Below, piece by piece: positions 33,469 to 43,350 of a stretch of DNA of 64,000 bases. A program made the position numbers and the translations under genes. Position 1 is the stretch's first letter; each line of letters begins with the position of its first letter. The notes beneath the pieces are model-generated. The model saw nothing but the letters and a program-made list of their open reading frames with translations, was not told the origin of the DNA and made no database searches. Location of the stretch: the NCBI GenBank assembly GCA_026636295.1, contig CP089464.1, forward strand, positions 62,001-126,000. Reading direction: 5' to 3'. This stretch comes from Medakamo hakoo. Lineage: Eukaryota; Chlorophyta; Trebouxiophyceae; Coccomyxaceae.

Positions 33469-33632
33469 GGGCGGGTTGGAGCGGGTGGTGGTGGTGGTGG
33501 TCGGGGGACGGAGAAGCAGAGAGGACAGAGAGTAGCGCAACCCACGTTCATTCCCGCATTTCCTTCCACGCCCCGCCGCGCTGTTTTCACAGCCGGCTGC
33601 CCTGTAGCACACGCGCACGCTTGCGCTGAACC

Positions 33633-34622
33633 ATGCGCCGCGCCGCGTCGTCCGTGGCCGCCCGCCTGGCCAGCGCGGCCGGCGCGTCGTCGTCGTCGTC
33701 GTCGTCGCACCAATTCACCACCTCCGCCGCCGTCTCCGCGCGCTTGGGCGCCCGCGCCGGCAGCCGGTCCTCGCCCGGGCGTCGCATCACCGACTCTTCC
33801 CGCGACCCCGAATGGTGGGAGGAGGCAGGGTGGCTAGACACGGCGCTCAACCGTGGCGGCGGTGCGGCCGGCGCGCACACTCTGTTGCGACGCGTGCAAG
33901 CCCTCGGGGCGCAAGGTACGAGGGCCATGGACGGTTCGCCGAGTGCTGCAGGTCCACGTGTCTCGTATGGGCGTGAAGGCGGCGCCCTGGCGTCTTGTGA
34001 GCGGCGGCGGCTGTTTGTGTCTCCCCGCGCGTCGATCTGCTCACCCCGCTCCCCGCTCCACCCCATCAAAAAAAACACAGCCACGTCCGCCCTGCCAACT
34101 TTGGCCGCGGCCATCAAGACGCCCGCCGACGCGGAAGCGGCGTTGAAAGCTCTCATTGCTCTGCGCGCCTCCCGGGCCGCCCGTGGCCAGACAGCACCCT
34201 TACCCGGCCGCACGTCCGGCGCGGTCGCGGCCGCGGTCGTCGCCGCGCTCGCGCCGGCCAACGCTGCGGGCGCGGCGGCTTTCTTGGGGAGCCTGCCCCG
34301 GTACGGGCTGCAATTGGGTCCAGCGTGGGTGGCTCGCACCGCGCTCAAAGCCCTGGCCTCGGCTGACCCGGCCGCGGGCGTGGCGGCCGTGCGGAACGTG
34401 GCGGGCGTGGGGGCGGGCGGGCCCAACGCGGCTGCGGCCGCGCTGGCCGTCGCGGCGGCGGCGGGCCGCCCTGACCTGGCCGCGTCCTGGGCGGCGGCGT
34501 ATGAAGCCAAGGGCGTGAGGCTGGGTGGGGCGGCGCGCAGTGCGCTGGCCCGGGCGGCGGAGGGTGGCAAGGAGGTGGACACGGAGGGAGGGACGGTGGA
34601 CGGAGGGGAGGGCGAAAAATAG
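33633..34622 (+). CDS. Probable mitochondrial alpha-helical repeat protein, unknown function
   Basis: Exons 33633-33915 and 34081-34622 encode 274 residues. The N-terminus is a classic mitochondrial presequence (MRRAASSVAARLASAAGA, no acidic residues, then a Ser run). A conserved-looking WWEEAGWLDTALN follows. The second exon is built of Ala/Leu helix pairs of about 35 residues, like degenerate PPR or TPR units (AVVAALAPANAAGAAAFLGS). No domain can be named with confidence. The 165-bp intron is in frame and stop-free. Confidence 0.6.
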   Translation: MRRAASSVAARLASAAGASSSSSSSHQFTTSAAVSARLGARAGSRSSPGRRITDSSRDPEWWEEAGWLDTALNRGGGAAGAHTLLRRVQALGAQGTRAMDGSPSAAGPRVSYGREGGALASCERRRLFVSPRASICSPRSPLHPIKKNTATSALPTLAAAIKTPADAEAALKALIALRASRAARGQTAPLPGRTSGAVAAAVVAALAPANAAGAAAFLGSLPRYGLQLGPAWVARTALKALASADPAAGVAAVRNVAGVGAGGPNAAAAALAVAAAAGRPDLAASWAAAYEAKGVRLGGAARSALARAAEGGKEVDTEGGTVDGGEGEK

Positions 34623-34780
34623 TGCAGCGCAGAGGCCAGACTCGTGTTTTTTTTTTCGTGTTTTCTTGCCTCGCGCCTTTTCCTGCCCCGCGCGCGGCTC
34701 TCCCACACGCACTCGCGCGTGCGTAGCCCGCACCTTATTCTTGCACAGCGCCTAGTTAGTTTGGGACGCGCGCGTCTCCC

Positions 34781-37350
34781 ATGGGCGCCGCCCGCCGCCT
34801 GGCGTCGCTCGCGGCGAGCCGCATCGGCGGCACGCTCACTGCCGGCGCTCTCCCGTCGGCGTGGACAGGTTCCACGACCTGGGCGCCGACTGCTGGGCGT
34901 GGTCTGACCTGGTGCGTGTGTGTGGCGTGGTGGCACGGAGCGCAGATCGGGCGTCGCGCACACGGTGCCAAAGCAAAAGAGGCGAGCCGTCGCTCCACGG
35001 GGCCGACGCGCGCGCCGCACGCGCGCGCGGCGGCGCGCCCGCCCAACCTTGCCCTCCCTCACACGACCCACACAACATCCAAACACACACACCACAACAA
35101 CAACAAAAACAACAACAACTCAGCATCCGCCCGCTGTCCACCTCCTCGCCCGCCTCCTCGTCCAAGGCCGACCCGACCGCCAACCTGCGCAACATCGGCA
35201 TCTCCGCCCACATCGATTCGGGGAAGACCACGCTGACCGAGCGCATTCTGTTTTACACGGGCCGCATCGGCGCCATCCACGAGGTGCGGGGCAAGGACGG
35301 CGTCGGCGCCAAAATGGACTCCATGGACTTGGAACGCGAAAAGGGCATCACAATCCAGTCGGCGGCCACGCACTGCGAGTGGGGCGACACGTCCATCAAC
35401 ATCATCGACACGCCCGGCCACGTCGACTTCACCATCGAGGTCGAGCGCGCGCTGCGCGTGCTGGACGGCGCGGTCCTGGTCCTGTGCGGCGTCGGCGGCG
35501 TGCAATCCCAGTCCATCACGGTGGACCGCCAGATGCGGCGGTACGGCGTCCCCCGCCTGGCCTTCATCAACAAGCTGGACCGGGCGGGCGCCGACCCGGC
35601 CAAGGTCGTGGCCGCGCTGCGGTCCAAGCTCGGCCTCGCCGCCTGCCCGGTGGCGCTGCCCATCGGGCTGGAGGCCGACCTGAAGGGCATCGTGGACCTG
35701 GTGGAAATGAAGGCGCTGACGTTCGGCGGGCCCAACGGCGAGGACGTGGTGGCGGGCGACATCCCGGACGACCTGGCGGCCGCGGCCGCCGCCGCGCGGG
35801 CGGAGCTGGTCGAAGCCGTCGCCGACCTGGACGAGCCGCTCGCGGAAGCGTACCTTGCCGCGGCCGACCCGGTCACCGACATCGACGCCCCCACCCTGAA
35901 GGCCGCCATCCGGCGGGCCGTCATCGGGTCGGCCTTCGTCCCCGTCTTCTGCGGGTCGGCCTACAAGAACAAGGGCGTGCAACTGTTGCTGGACGGCGTG
36001 GCGGCCTACCTTCCCGCGCCGGGCGACCGGCCCGCGGTCGCCCTGGACCTGGACGCCGGCGAAGCGCCCGTGCCCCTGGACGGCGGCCCCGACGGCCCCC
36101 TGGTCGCCCTGGCCTTCAAGCTGGAGGACGGCCGGTACGGCCAGCTCACCTACGTCCGCCTCTACTCGGGGCGCCTGGCCCGGGGCGACACCATCACGCA
36201 CGTCCCGTCCGGCCGCCGCCTCAAAGTCCCGCGCCTGGTGCGCATGCACGCGGCCGACATGGTGGACATCCCGTCCGCGTCCGCCGGCGACATCGTCGCC
36301 CTGTTCGGCGTCGACTGCGCGTCGGGCGACACGTTCACGGCCGGCACCAAGGCCCGCCTGTCCCTGACGTCCATGGCCGTGCCCGAACCCGTCATGGCCC
36401 TGGCCGTCGCTCCCGCCTCCCGCGACGGCGGCGCGGCCTTCTCCAAAGCGCTCGCCCGCTTCCAAAAGGAGGACCCGACGTTCCGGGTGAGCGTCGACCC
36501 GGAGTCCGGCCAGACGCTCATCGCCGGCATGGGCGAGCTCCACCTGGAAATCTACCTGGAGCGCATGAAGCGCGAGTACGGCGTGGACGTGGAGGCGGGC
36601 CGCCCCCGCGTCAACTACCGGGAAGCCATCACCCGGCGGGCGGCCTTTGACTACCTGCACAAGAAGCAGTCGGGCGGCCAGGGCCAGTACGCGCGCGTGG
36701 TGGGGTACATCGAGCCCGCGGTGCCCGGGGTGCCCGGCGCGGCCGCGCCCGCGCCCGACGGCGGCGGCGGCGCCGGCGGCGCCGGTGAAGGCGACGCCGA
36801 CGGCGGCCTGGTCTTTGTGCGCGAGACCGTGGGCACGGCCGTGCCCACGGCCTTCCTGCCCGCCGTGGAAAAGGGGTTCCGGGAGGCCGCCCAGGCGGGC
36901 GCGCTGACGGGCCACCCCGTGGCCGGCGTGCGCGTCGCCCTGACCGACGGCGCCGCCCACGCCGTCGACTCGTCCGAGCTGGCGTTCAAGCTGGCCGCGT
37001 CGTACGCGTTCCGGGCCGCGTACGCGGACGCGGCGCCGGTGGTGTTGGAGCCCGTCATGGCGGTGGAGGTGCGCGCCCCCGCCGACGCGCAGGGGTCCGT
37101 CATCGGCGACTTGAACCGGCGGCGCGGCGTCGTCCAGGCGTCGGAAGCGGAGGGGGCGGACGTCGTCATGACGGCGCACGTGCCGCTGGCCGAGATGTTT
37201 GGGTACAGCACGGCCCTGCGCTCGTTGACGGCCGGCAAGGGCGAGTTCACGATGGAGTACGCGACGCACTCGCCCGTGCCGGGGGACAAGCAGGCGGAGC
37301 TGGTGAAAGAGTCGCGCGGCGGCGGCGGCGGCAGGGCCGCGGCGGCGTGA
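34781..37350 (+). CDS. GFM1: Mitochondrial elongation factor G (mtEF-G1)
   Basis: Exons 34781-34911 and 35124-37350 encode 785 residues. EF-G moves tRNAs and mRNA through the ribosome using GTP. The leader ([17 protein letters not shown]) is a mitochondrial presequence. G-domain motifs are AHIDSGKT (G1, near residue 71), [12 protein letters not shown] (G2), DTPGHVDF (G3) and NKLDRAGAD (G4). Domain IV has a 45-residue Gly/Ala/Pro insert (36720-36810) before FVRETVG, and the C-terminus ends in a Gly/Arg/Ala run; both are unlike bacterial EF-G. The splice (GTGCGT to ACTCAG) makes a Cys codon and joins the presequence to IRPLSTSS. A perfect hairpin sits just past the stop. Confidence 0.92.
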
Positions 37351-37354
37351 GAGG

Positions 37355-37379
37355 GGGGGCCGGGCGCGGGCCGGCCCCC
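37355..37379. repeat. Perfect 9-bp GC inverted repeat just after the mtEF-G stop
   Basis: GGGGGCCGG at 37355-37363 and CCGGCCCCC at 37371-37379 pair across a 7-nt loop. The hairpin begins 5 bp after the stop and lies in the 81-bp gap between two convergent genes. Confidence 0.7.
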
Positions 37380-37431
37380 TGTGTCCCTTGCAACAATCCA
37401 AGCCGTCCTTTTCTTTCTAACACAGGCCCCA

Positions 37432-39786
37432 TCACCCGCCGCCGCCCGCCTTCCACGCCGCCGCCGCCGCGTCCAGCGCCGCCCGCACGTACGCGTCCTG
37501 CGCCGCCGCGTCGCCGCGCAGCGCGTCCCACTCCGAAAACGGGATGGGCAGCGGCACCCACCCCGCGGCCCGCAGCAGGGCGTCCCGGTTGGCCGTGCCG
37601 CCCGTCCGGGTGCCTGGCCCGGGCGGGTGGGACGCCAGGTAGTGGCCCGGGCCGTCGGCTTCAAGCGCGATCTTCAGGGGGCGGCGCCCGGGCGCGGCGA
37701 CGCACACTGCCGCGTCGACGCGCAGCGTCCCGCCCTCGATCAGGGCTTCCGGCGTCACGACGACGGAGAGCGCGGGCGACGACTGCGCGTCGCCCTCATC
37801 GCCAATGACGCGCAGCACGGATGCCAGCACCGCGTTCTGCAACCCCGTCGCGCGCGGCGGGGTGGCGGCTACGACAGCCGTGCGCGCGTCGGCCGCCGCG
37901 GCTGCCAGGCCCGGCGGGAGGGCCGACCTCCCGCGCCCGCGCCCGCCGGCGCTTCCCAGGCTCAGCCGGTCGGCCTGCCACACCTGGTCCAGTCCCCGCC
38001 CGTCGGCGGCGGCGAGGGCCGCGGCCCCGCCGGGCGAGGCCGCGACCGACGCCAGGAGGGGAGGGGGCAGGGCGCCCATCGTCGCGGCCGCCCACAGCAG
38101 ATTGGTCAGCGCTTGCGGCGACGGCGGGGGGGAAGACGCGTCGGCCCCGCCCCCGCACACCCGCCGCAGCGCGGCTTCCACCAGGCCGGGCGGCCAGGCG
38201 CGCCCGCCCACCGTCGCGGCCGCCCAGGCCAGGTTGGCCAGGGCGTGGTCGCCCCACTCGTCCAGGCGGGCCGCGGCGTGGGCAGCGCCCGCGCCCAGCA
38301 GGCGCTCCTCCCGCCACTGGGCCCGGCCGCACGCCCAGGCCGCCATGGACACGGCTTGTGGCGACCAGGACGCCGGGTTGGCGGCCAGGGAGGCCGCGCC
38401 CGCGGGCGCGAGGGCCGCCCAGACGGAGGGCGGGGTGGTGAGGGGCGGCTGCGGCTCGGTGACTGCGGTGCCGCCCGGCGGCGACCCGCCGCCGCCATCC
38501 TCCACGGCCGCCGCCGCCCAGAACACGGACGCCAGTTCCTGGCCTGTGAAGGCGCGATCGGGCACAGACGCCGCAGCGGGCGCTTCGGCCGCCCGGGCGG
38601 CGGCCGTGTCGGCTGCAGCCGCAATCAGAGATGCGACAGCGGCTCTCGCGCTCGCCGGCACCGGGGCGCTGGCGTTCTTGCTGCTGGCGCTGCCGCCCGC
38701 GCCCACAGCGCAGGCCGCACCCCACACCGCGTTGGCCACGGCCCGGGCGGGCCAGGCGTCGAGTGGTGGCGCGTGGGTGGCGGTGGCGGTGGTGGTGGGA
38801 GAGAGCGCAGCGCGCACAGCACGCTCAAGCAGGGCGCCGCCCGCCTCCCCCAACCTCCCCCGCCCACCGCTCAGGCGTACGAGGGCGCCCAGCCGGTGCA
38901 GGGCTGTGGCCAGGTTGACGGGCGAGGGGGGCGGGGGCGGGGCCGGCGGGCCGCCGCGTCCGCCGCCGCTGCCCAAGCCCAGCAGGCGCAGCGCGGCGGA
39001 CGCAAAACCCTCCACGTCCGCGGCTTTGCGCCCGCCCGCCGCCGCCGCTTCATATGCCGCCAGCAGACCTTTGTTGACGGCCCTGTCGGCCGCGTCGGGG
39101 CAGGGCCGGCGCCGGCGCCGGCGGGCGGCCGGGTAAGGCGAGCCAGCCGAGGCTGCGGCGGCGGCGGCGGCGGCCGCGGCCGACGCGGCGGCGGCGGGCC
39201 CGGCCGTCGCGGGCGACGCGGCCTGGCGGACGGTGGGACCTGCTGCGGCGGCCGCGCCCACGGAAGGCGGGGCCGGGCGGCGCAGCAGGGCAGGCGTGTC
39301 GGGCGGAGGCCTGGCGTGGGCGGGTGGATGGATGGACGGGGAGAGAGAGGGTTGTGGTGAGCCGGGGCGCGCGCCGGGGCCAGGCGACCACGACATACGA
39401 AACACACGCACGACGCCCACGCACCTGCTGCGTGTGGCCCGTGCCGTCTGGACCAGGGTGGCCAGGCCGGGACGGCCGCTGGGCGATGGCAGCGACGGCG
39501 GCGGCGACGGCGGAGGGTCTGAGGATGGCCGGCGTGGTGGGGGCGGTGGCGCGGCCGCTGCGCCGCCGCGCTCGCCGCCCGCCGCAGCCGCCGTCATGCG
39601 CCGCCCGCCTCGCCTCCTCCAGCATGGCGGGTCGGTCACAGCCTGCTCCACGCACGCCCGGCCTAGTGCGGCAGTCGGACGGGGTGGCGGTGCGGCGGGC
39701 GCGGCATTCCTCCTAGCCGCTGGCACGGCGCGGCTCGCGGTGGACGGCGGGCCGCCGCCAGGCCAGGGTGGGCCGGGCGGGCGCAT
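37432..39786 (-). CDS. RAP-domain organellar RNA-binding protein with helical repeats
   Basis: Minus-strand exons 39786-39425 and 39310-37432 encode 746 residues. The RAP domain near the C-terminus (KIALEADGPGHYLA, then TANRDALLRAAGWVPLPIPF) is typical of organelle RNA-maturation proteins in algae, plants and apicomplexans and of the FASTK family. In front of it lie helical repeats with the FASTK/OPR-like signature ALANLAWAAATVGG, ALTNLLWAAATMG and VSMAAWACGRA. The long Pro/Ala/Arg-rich N-terminus should hold the targeting signal. The likely job is stabilising or processing a plastid or mitochondrial transcript; the target cannot be read from sequence. The phase-2 join is supported by a GTGCGT donor. 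Confidence 0.82.
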   Translation of the reverse strand: MRPPGPPWPGGGPPSTASRAVPAARRNAAPAAPPPRPTAALGRACVEQAVTDPPCWRRRGGRRMTAAAAGGERGGAAAAPPPPPRRPSSDPPPSPPPSLPSPSGRPGLATLVQTARATRSRCVGVVRVFRMSWSPGPGARPGSPQPSLSPSIHPPAHARPPPDTPALLRRPAPPSVGAAAAAGPTVRQAASPATAGPAAAASAAAAAAAAAASAGSPYPAARRRRRRPCPDAADRAVNKGLLAAYEAAAAGGRKAADVEGFASAALRLLGLGSGGGRGGPPAPPPPPSPVNLATALHRLGALVRLSGGRGRLGEAGGALLERAVRAALSPTTTATATHAPPLDAWPARAVANAVWGAACAVGAGGSASSKNASAPVPASARAAVASLIAAAADTAAARAAEAPAAASVPDRAFTGQELASVFWAAAAVEDGGGGSPPGGTAVTEPQPPLTTPPSVWAALAPAGAASLAANPASWSPQAVSMAAWACGRAQWREERLLGAGAAHAAARLDEWGDHALANLAWAAATVGGRAWPPGLVEAALRRVCGGGADASSPPPSPQALTNLLWAAATMGALPPPLLASVAASPGGAAALAAADGRGLDQVWQADRLSLGSAGGRGRGRSALPPGLAAAAADARTAVVAATPPRATGLQNAVLASVLRVIGDEGDAQSSPALSVVVTPEALIEGGTLRVDAAVCVAAPGRRPLKIALEADGPGHYLASHPPGPGTRTGGTANRDALLRAAGWVPLPIPFSEWDALRGDAAAQDAYVRAALDAAAAAWKAGGGG

Positions 39787-40178
39787 GGCTCGAGCGGGGT
39801 CCTGGTGTGTGCGGCCGGCTGGCCAGTGCACACACGCGTCCCCCCTCACGCCGGCCCGGCGTCACGTCACACACAGCAAAACAAATGGCTTAGTGCCCAG
39901 CTCGGCTCCTGCCTCACTCCTCTTTCTGCCTTTGCTCTTCCCCAAAAGACGGTGCGTCGTCCTGGTTCAACGCCCACGTGGCCTCGCCCCCACCCAGCGC
40001 CTGGGGGGAGCGTGGCCACTCTCCTGCCCTACACCCACACCGGGTGTGTGGCGCCTGGCGGAGGATGCATCGCGCGGACGCACGCCCTCAAAAAGGCAGA
40101 GGCCGCCGCCGCCGCCTCGCTCGCTCGCTCTCTCACCCCGCCCACTCCACCTCACCCTGCCGACACAACAGAATAACC
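39787..40178. other. Divergent intergenic region (likely bidirectional promoter)
   Basis: Lies between the RAP gene (minus) and the NAC-beta gene (plus). It is pyrimidine-rich near 40125-40170, just upstream of the NAC-beta ATG. No coding potential is supported. Confidence 0.6.
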
Positions 40179-40900
40179 ATGGACCTCGCGCGGCTGCAGA
40201 AGATCGCCGGCTCCGTCCGCACGGGCGGCAAGGGCACGATGCGCCGGTGCGTTCAGGAGGGAGGGAGGGAGGAGGCCTGCGCCGCCGGCCGGTTGCTGGC
40301 CAGGCGATCCGTCGGCTGTGGGCGCGGGTGTGTGGGGGCGGTGCCGTCGGAGGTCCATGTGCACCTCGCCACACCCGGTCACAGCTGGGCGAGCGCAGCT
40401 CCTCCGGCTCACCAGCCGGAGGTTGTGGGGGTTGAGGAAAACCTCGCACCCGTCCGCCTTCACTAACACGCGCTCCTCCCCACTACAAAAAACGCGCACT
40501 CTGGCGCAGCAAGAAAAAAACGGTCCACAAAGCCACGGCCACGGACGACAAGCGCCTGCAGTCCACGCTGAAGCGCCTGGGCGTGCACGCCATCGGCGGC
40601 ATCGAGGAAGTCGCCCTGTTCGGCCCGGGCGACGGCGCGACCGTGTTCACCGCGCCGCGCGTGCAGGCGTCCATTGGCTCCAACACGTTTGTCGTGTCGG
40701 GGCCGTCCCAGGAGCGGTCGATGGAGGAGATGCTGCCGGCCATGCTGGGCAACCTGCCGCCGGAAGCGCTGGCCGCGCTGGCGGCCCAGGTCCAGAGCGC
40801 GGCGGGCGGCGGCCGGCCCGGCGGCGCGGGCACGGGCGCGGCCGAGGAGGACGACGCCGACGTGCCGGAGCTGGTGGAGGAGATTGAGGACGAGAAATGA
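40179..40900 (+). CDS. Nascent polypeptide-associated complex subunit beta (BTF3-like)
   Basis: Exons 40179-40246 and 40510-40900 encode 152 residues. NAC-beta pairs with NAC-alpha at the ribosome exit tunnel and shields nascent chains. The splice rebuilds the ribosome-binding motif exactly: GGKGTMRR joins KKKTVHK (family R-R-K-K-K-x-x-H-K). The NAC domain follows (LGVHAIGGIEEVALF, VFTAPRVQASIGSNTFVVSG) and then an acidic tail (VPELVEEIEDEK). Length and order are normal for the family. The 263-bp intron holds a 9-bp stem (40400-40421), with no known role. Confidence 0.93.
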
Positions 40901-41135
40901 GGGCCGGGGGCGGGGAGGGCGAGTGGGGCGGGTCGGAGTGCGCTGTTGTGTGTGTGAGAGAGAGAGCGAGAAAGAGCCTTTTCCGGTGTTTTGTTTGGGA
41001 TGGGGTGATGGGTGGGGTGCGGGTTGGGGATGGGCCCCGCTGACGACACCCCCCGCCGACCCCCTTCGTTTTTCTTTTCCTGGTGTTTTTGCACACACGC
41101 CCGCCCGCCCTCTCCCTCTAAAAACGCCAGGCCCC

Positions 41136-42921
41136 TCAGATCAGGTCGGCGACGTTGGCAGGCTGCAGTGTGGAGGGGAAAAACGAGTGAGGGGAGGCAT
41201 TGCCAGGACAGGGAGAGACGGGGGGCGGGCGAGCCGCGAGCCGCGAAACCCCCACGCCCGCACGCACCATCTCTGAAATCGTCGTCCCGTAGAACGCCTC
41301 GATGTCGCGCAGGGCGCCCATGTCCTCCGTGCGCACCAGGTTGATGGCGATGCCCTGCAGGAGCGGGGAGTGGGGTGTGAGGGCGACCGTGTTGAGCGCC
41401 GCCAGACCTCTCCCCTCCCCCCTCCCCCTCCATCCCCGCCTCCCACCACACACCCCATCCTCCCTCACCTTGCGCCCAAACCGGCCCGACCGCCCGATGC
41501 GGTGCAGGTACAGCTCCCGGCGGGGGGGCAGGTCATAGTTGACGACCAGGGACACGGACGACACGTCGATGCCCCGGGCCCAGACGTCGGTGGAGACGAG
41601 GACGCGCGCGCCGCCGCGGCGAAACGAGTCCATGACCGCGTCGCGCTCGCGCTGGGGCAGGTCGCCGTGCGCGGCCGCCACCGCGAAGCCGGCCTTGCGC
41701 AGGGCGCCGGCCAGCCAATCGCACTTGGCCCTCGAATTCACAAAGACGACGGCCTGGGCGATGGTCAGCGTTTCGTACAGGTCGGCGAGCGTGTCGAACT
41801 TCCAGGCCTCCTGTTCGACGTCGACGAAAAACTGGCGGATGCCGGCCAGCGACAGGTTGTCGCGCGCCACCAGGATGCGGACGGGGTCGGACAGCAGCTT
41901 GCCGGCCAGCGACACGACGGGGCCCGGCAGGGTGGCGGACACCAGGACGACCTGGACGCCGGCGGGCGCGTGGCGGTAGATGTCGTACAGCTGCTCCTTG
42001 AACCCGGACCCCAGCAGCTCGTCGGCCTCGTCCAGGATGAGCGTGCGCAGGCCCTTCATGGCCAGCGCGCCGCGCTTGATGAGGTCGTACACCCGGCCGG
42101 GCGTGCCGGACAGGAGCGCCGGCCCGCCCGCCCCCGCCTCCAGGGCTTGCAGGTCGGCGCCCAGGCTCGACCCGCCGACGGCCGCCCACGCGCGCACGGC
42201 CGCGTGCTCGCCCAGCGCCGCGGCCGTGCGCGCGGTCTGGGACGCCAGCTCGCGCGTGGGCGACAGGACCAGGACGGCCGGGCCGGTGCCGCCGCCGCCG
42301 CCTTTTTTGCCGGAGCCAGCCCCACCCCCGCCGCCGCCGCCGCGGGCGGCCGACGCGAGGGCGACGCCCGCCAGCGCGAGCATGGACGTCTTGCCCGTGC
42401 CCGACTGCGCTTGGGCCAGCACGTCCCGCCCCGCCAGCATGGGCGGGACGGCGCGCTGCTGGATGGCGGACGGCCGCTCAAAACCGTAGCCGTAGATGCC
42501 GCGGAGGAGGTCGTCCTGTTTTTTGAGGCGTGGGGACGGGGGGCGTGGAGGGAGGGGGGGCGTGAGGGCATGGGGGAGGGCCCGGCGGGCGGGCGGGCGG
42601 AAAGCTGGGTGCCAACGAAAAAAAGAGGGCGCGCACCTTCAGCCCCATCTCCTCAAACGTCTTGACGGGCTGGACGCCCTTGGAAGTGTTGAAGGCCAGG
42701 GAGCTGGGCTCGTCCAAGCCGGCGGCGTCGCGGTGGTGGGACGTGGACGCGGGCGGTGGGGGTGAACGGGAACGCCTGGGATGGAGCGGAGGGTGGTCGA
42801 GCGTGAGAGCGCGAGCGGCGGCGGCAGAGAGTGTGGGCAGCGCGCGCACACGGACACGGGAGACGCTTCCGCACGCCACCGCCTTGCTCACGCTGAGCTC
42901 AACGCACCGGCGGTCGGACAT
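41136..42921 (-). CDS. EIF4A3: DEAD-box RNA helicase, eIF4AIII-like
   Basis: Five minus-strand exons (42921-42908, 42775-42637, 42515-41469, 41354-41268, 41162-41136) encode 437 residues. eIF4AIII is the RNA-clamping core of the exon junction complex. Seen are [12 protein letters not shown] (Q motif), AQSGTGKT (I), PTRELA (Ia), TPGRV, DEAD (II), SATLP (III), [12 protein letters not shown] (VI) and the family's C-terminal signature EM-P-x-NVADLI, which is assembled across the last intron. The first exon is only 14 nt (MSDR plus two bases). The N-terminus is RSRSPPPP-like. A Gly/Lys insert of about 25 residues sits between motifs I and Ia, where eIF4AIII normally has none. Cytosolic eIF4A is the main alternative. 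Confidence 0.87.
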
Positions 42922-43350
42922 GGCGTGTTGCTGGCGGTGTGCAGGTGTGTGGATGTGGCGCCCGTGTGCACGAATTTGCGACGGCGTTCGCTGGCCGCTG
43001 CGCAGAGAGTCTTCGTCTGCGACCGGCACCCCCCCCCCCCCACTTTTGTTTTCCCAAGCGGCGACGCAGTCGCCTGTTCTCTCTTTCAAAAAGGCGCGCG
43101 CGCCGTCCCGCCGCACGCGCGCGCGTGCGAGCGAAAACAGGCAGCAGGCAGACCCGGGCGCGCACCTCCGCCCCGCCGGCACAGCTTGCGCAGCACCACC
43201 CCGCGCGCGCTCGCTGTCTCCCCCGCATTTCCCGCGCCGTGCCTGCGCGCGCCCTCGCCCTGTGAAAGCCGGGCGGGGGCCAGCGTCGCCCGCCGTCCGC
43301 CGTCCTCCCTCCGCGCACCCCGCGCGCCGGTTGACGTGAGGCTCGCGGCG
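42922..43350. other. Divergent intergenic region (likely bidirectional promoter)
   Basis: Lies between the eIF4AIII-like gene (minus) and PP2A (plus). It contains a C run near 43029. No ORF or RNA is supported. Confidence 0.6.

Noticed and set aside
36825-36850. A 20-bp palindrome in the mtEF-G gene (centre GGCC)
   Set aside because: It falls within conserved coding sequence ([11 protein letters not shown]) and is explained by codons; it is not in a gap like the other palindromes.
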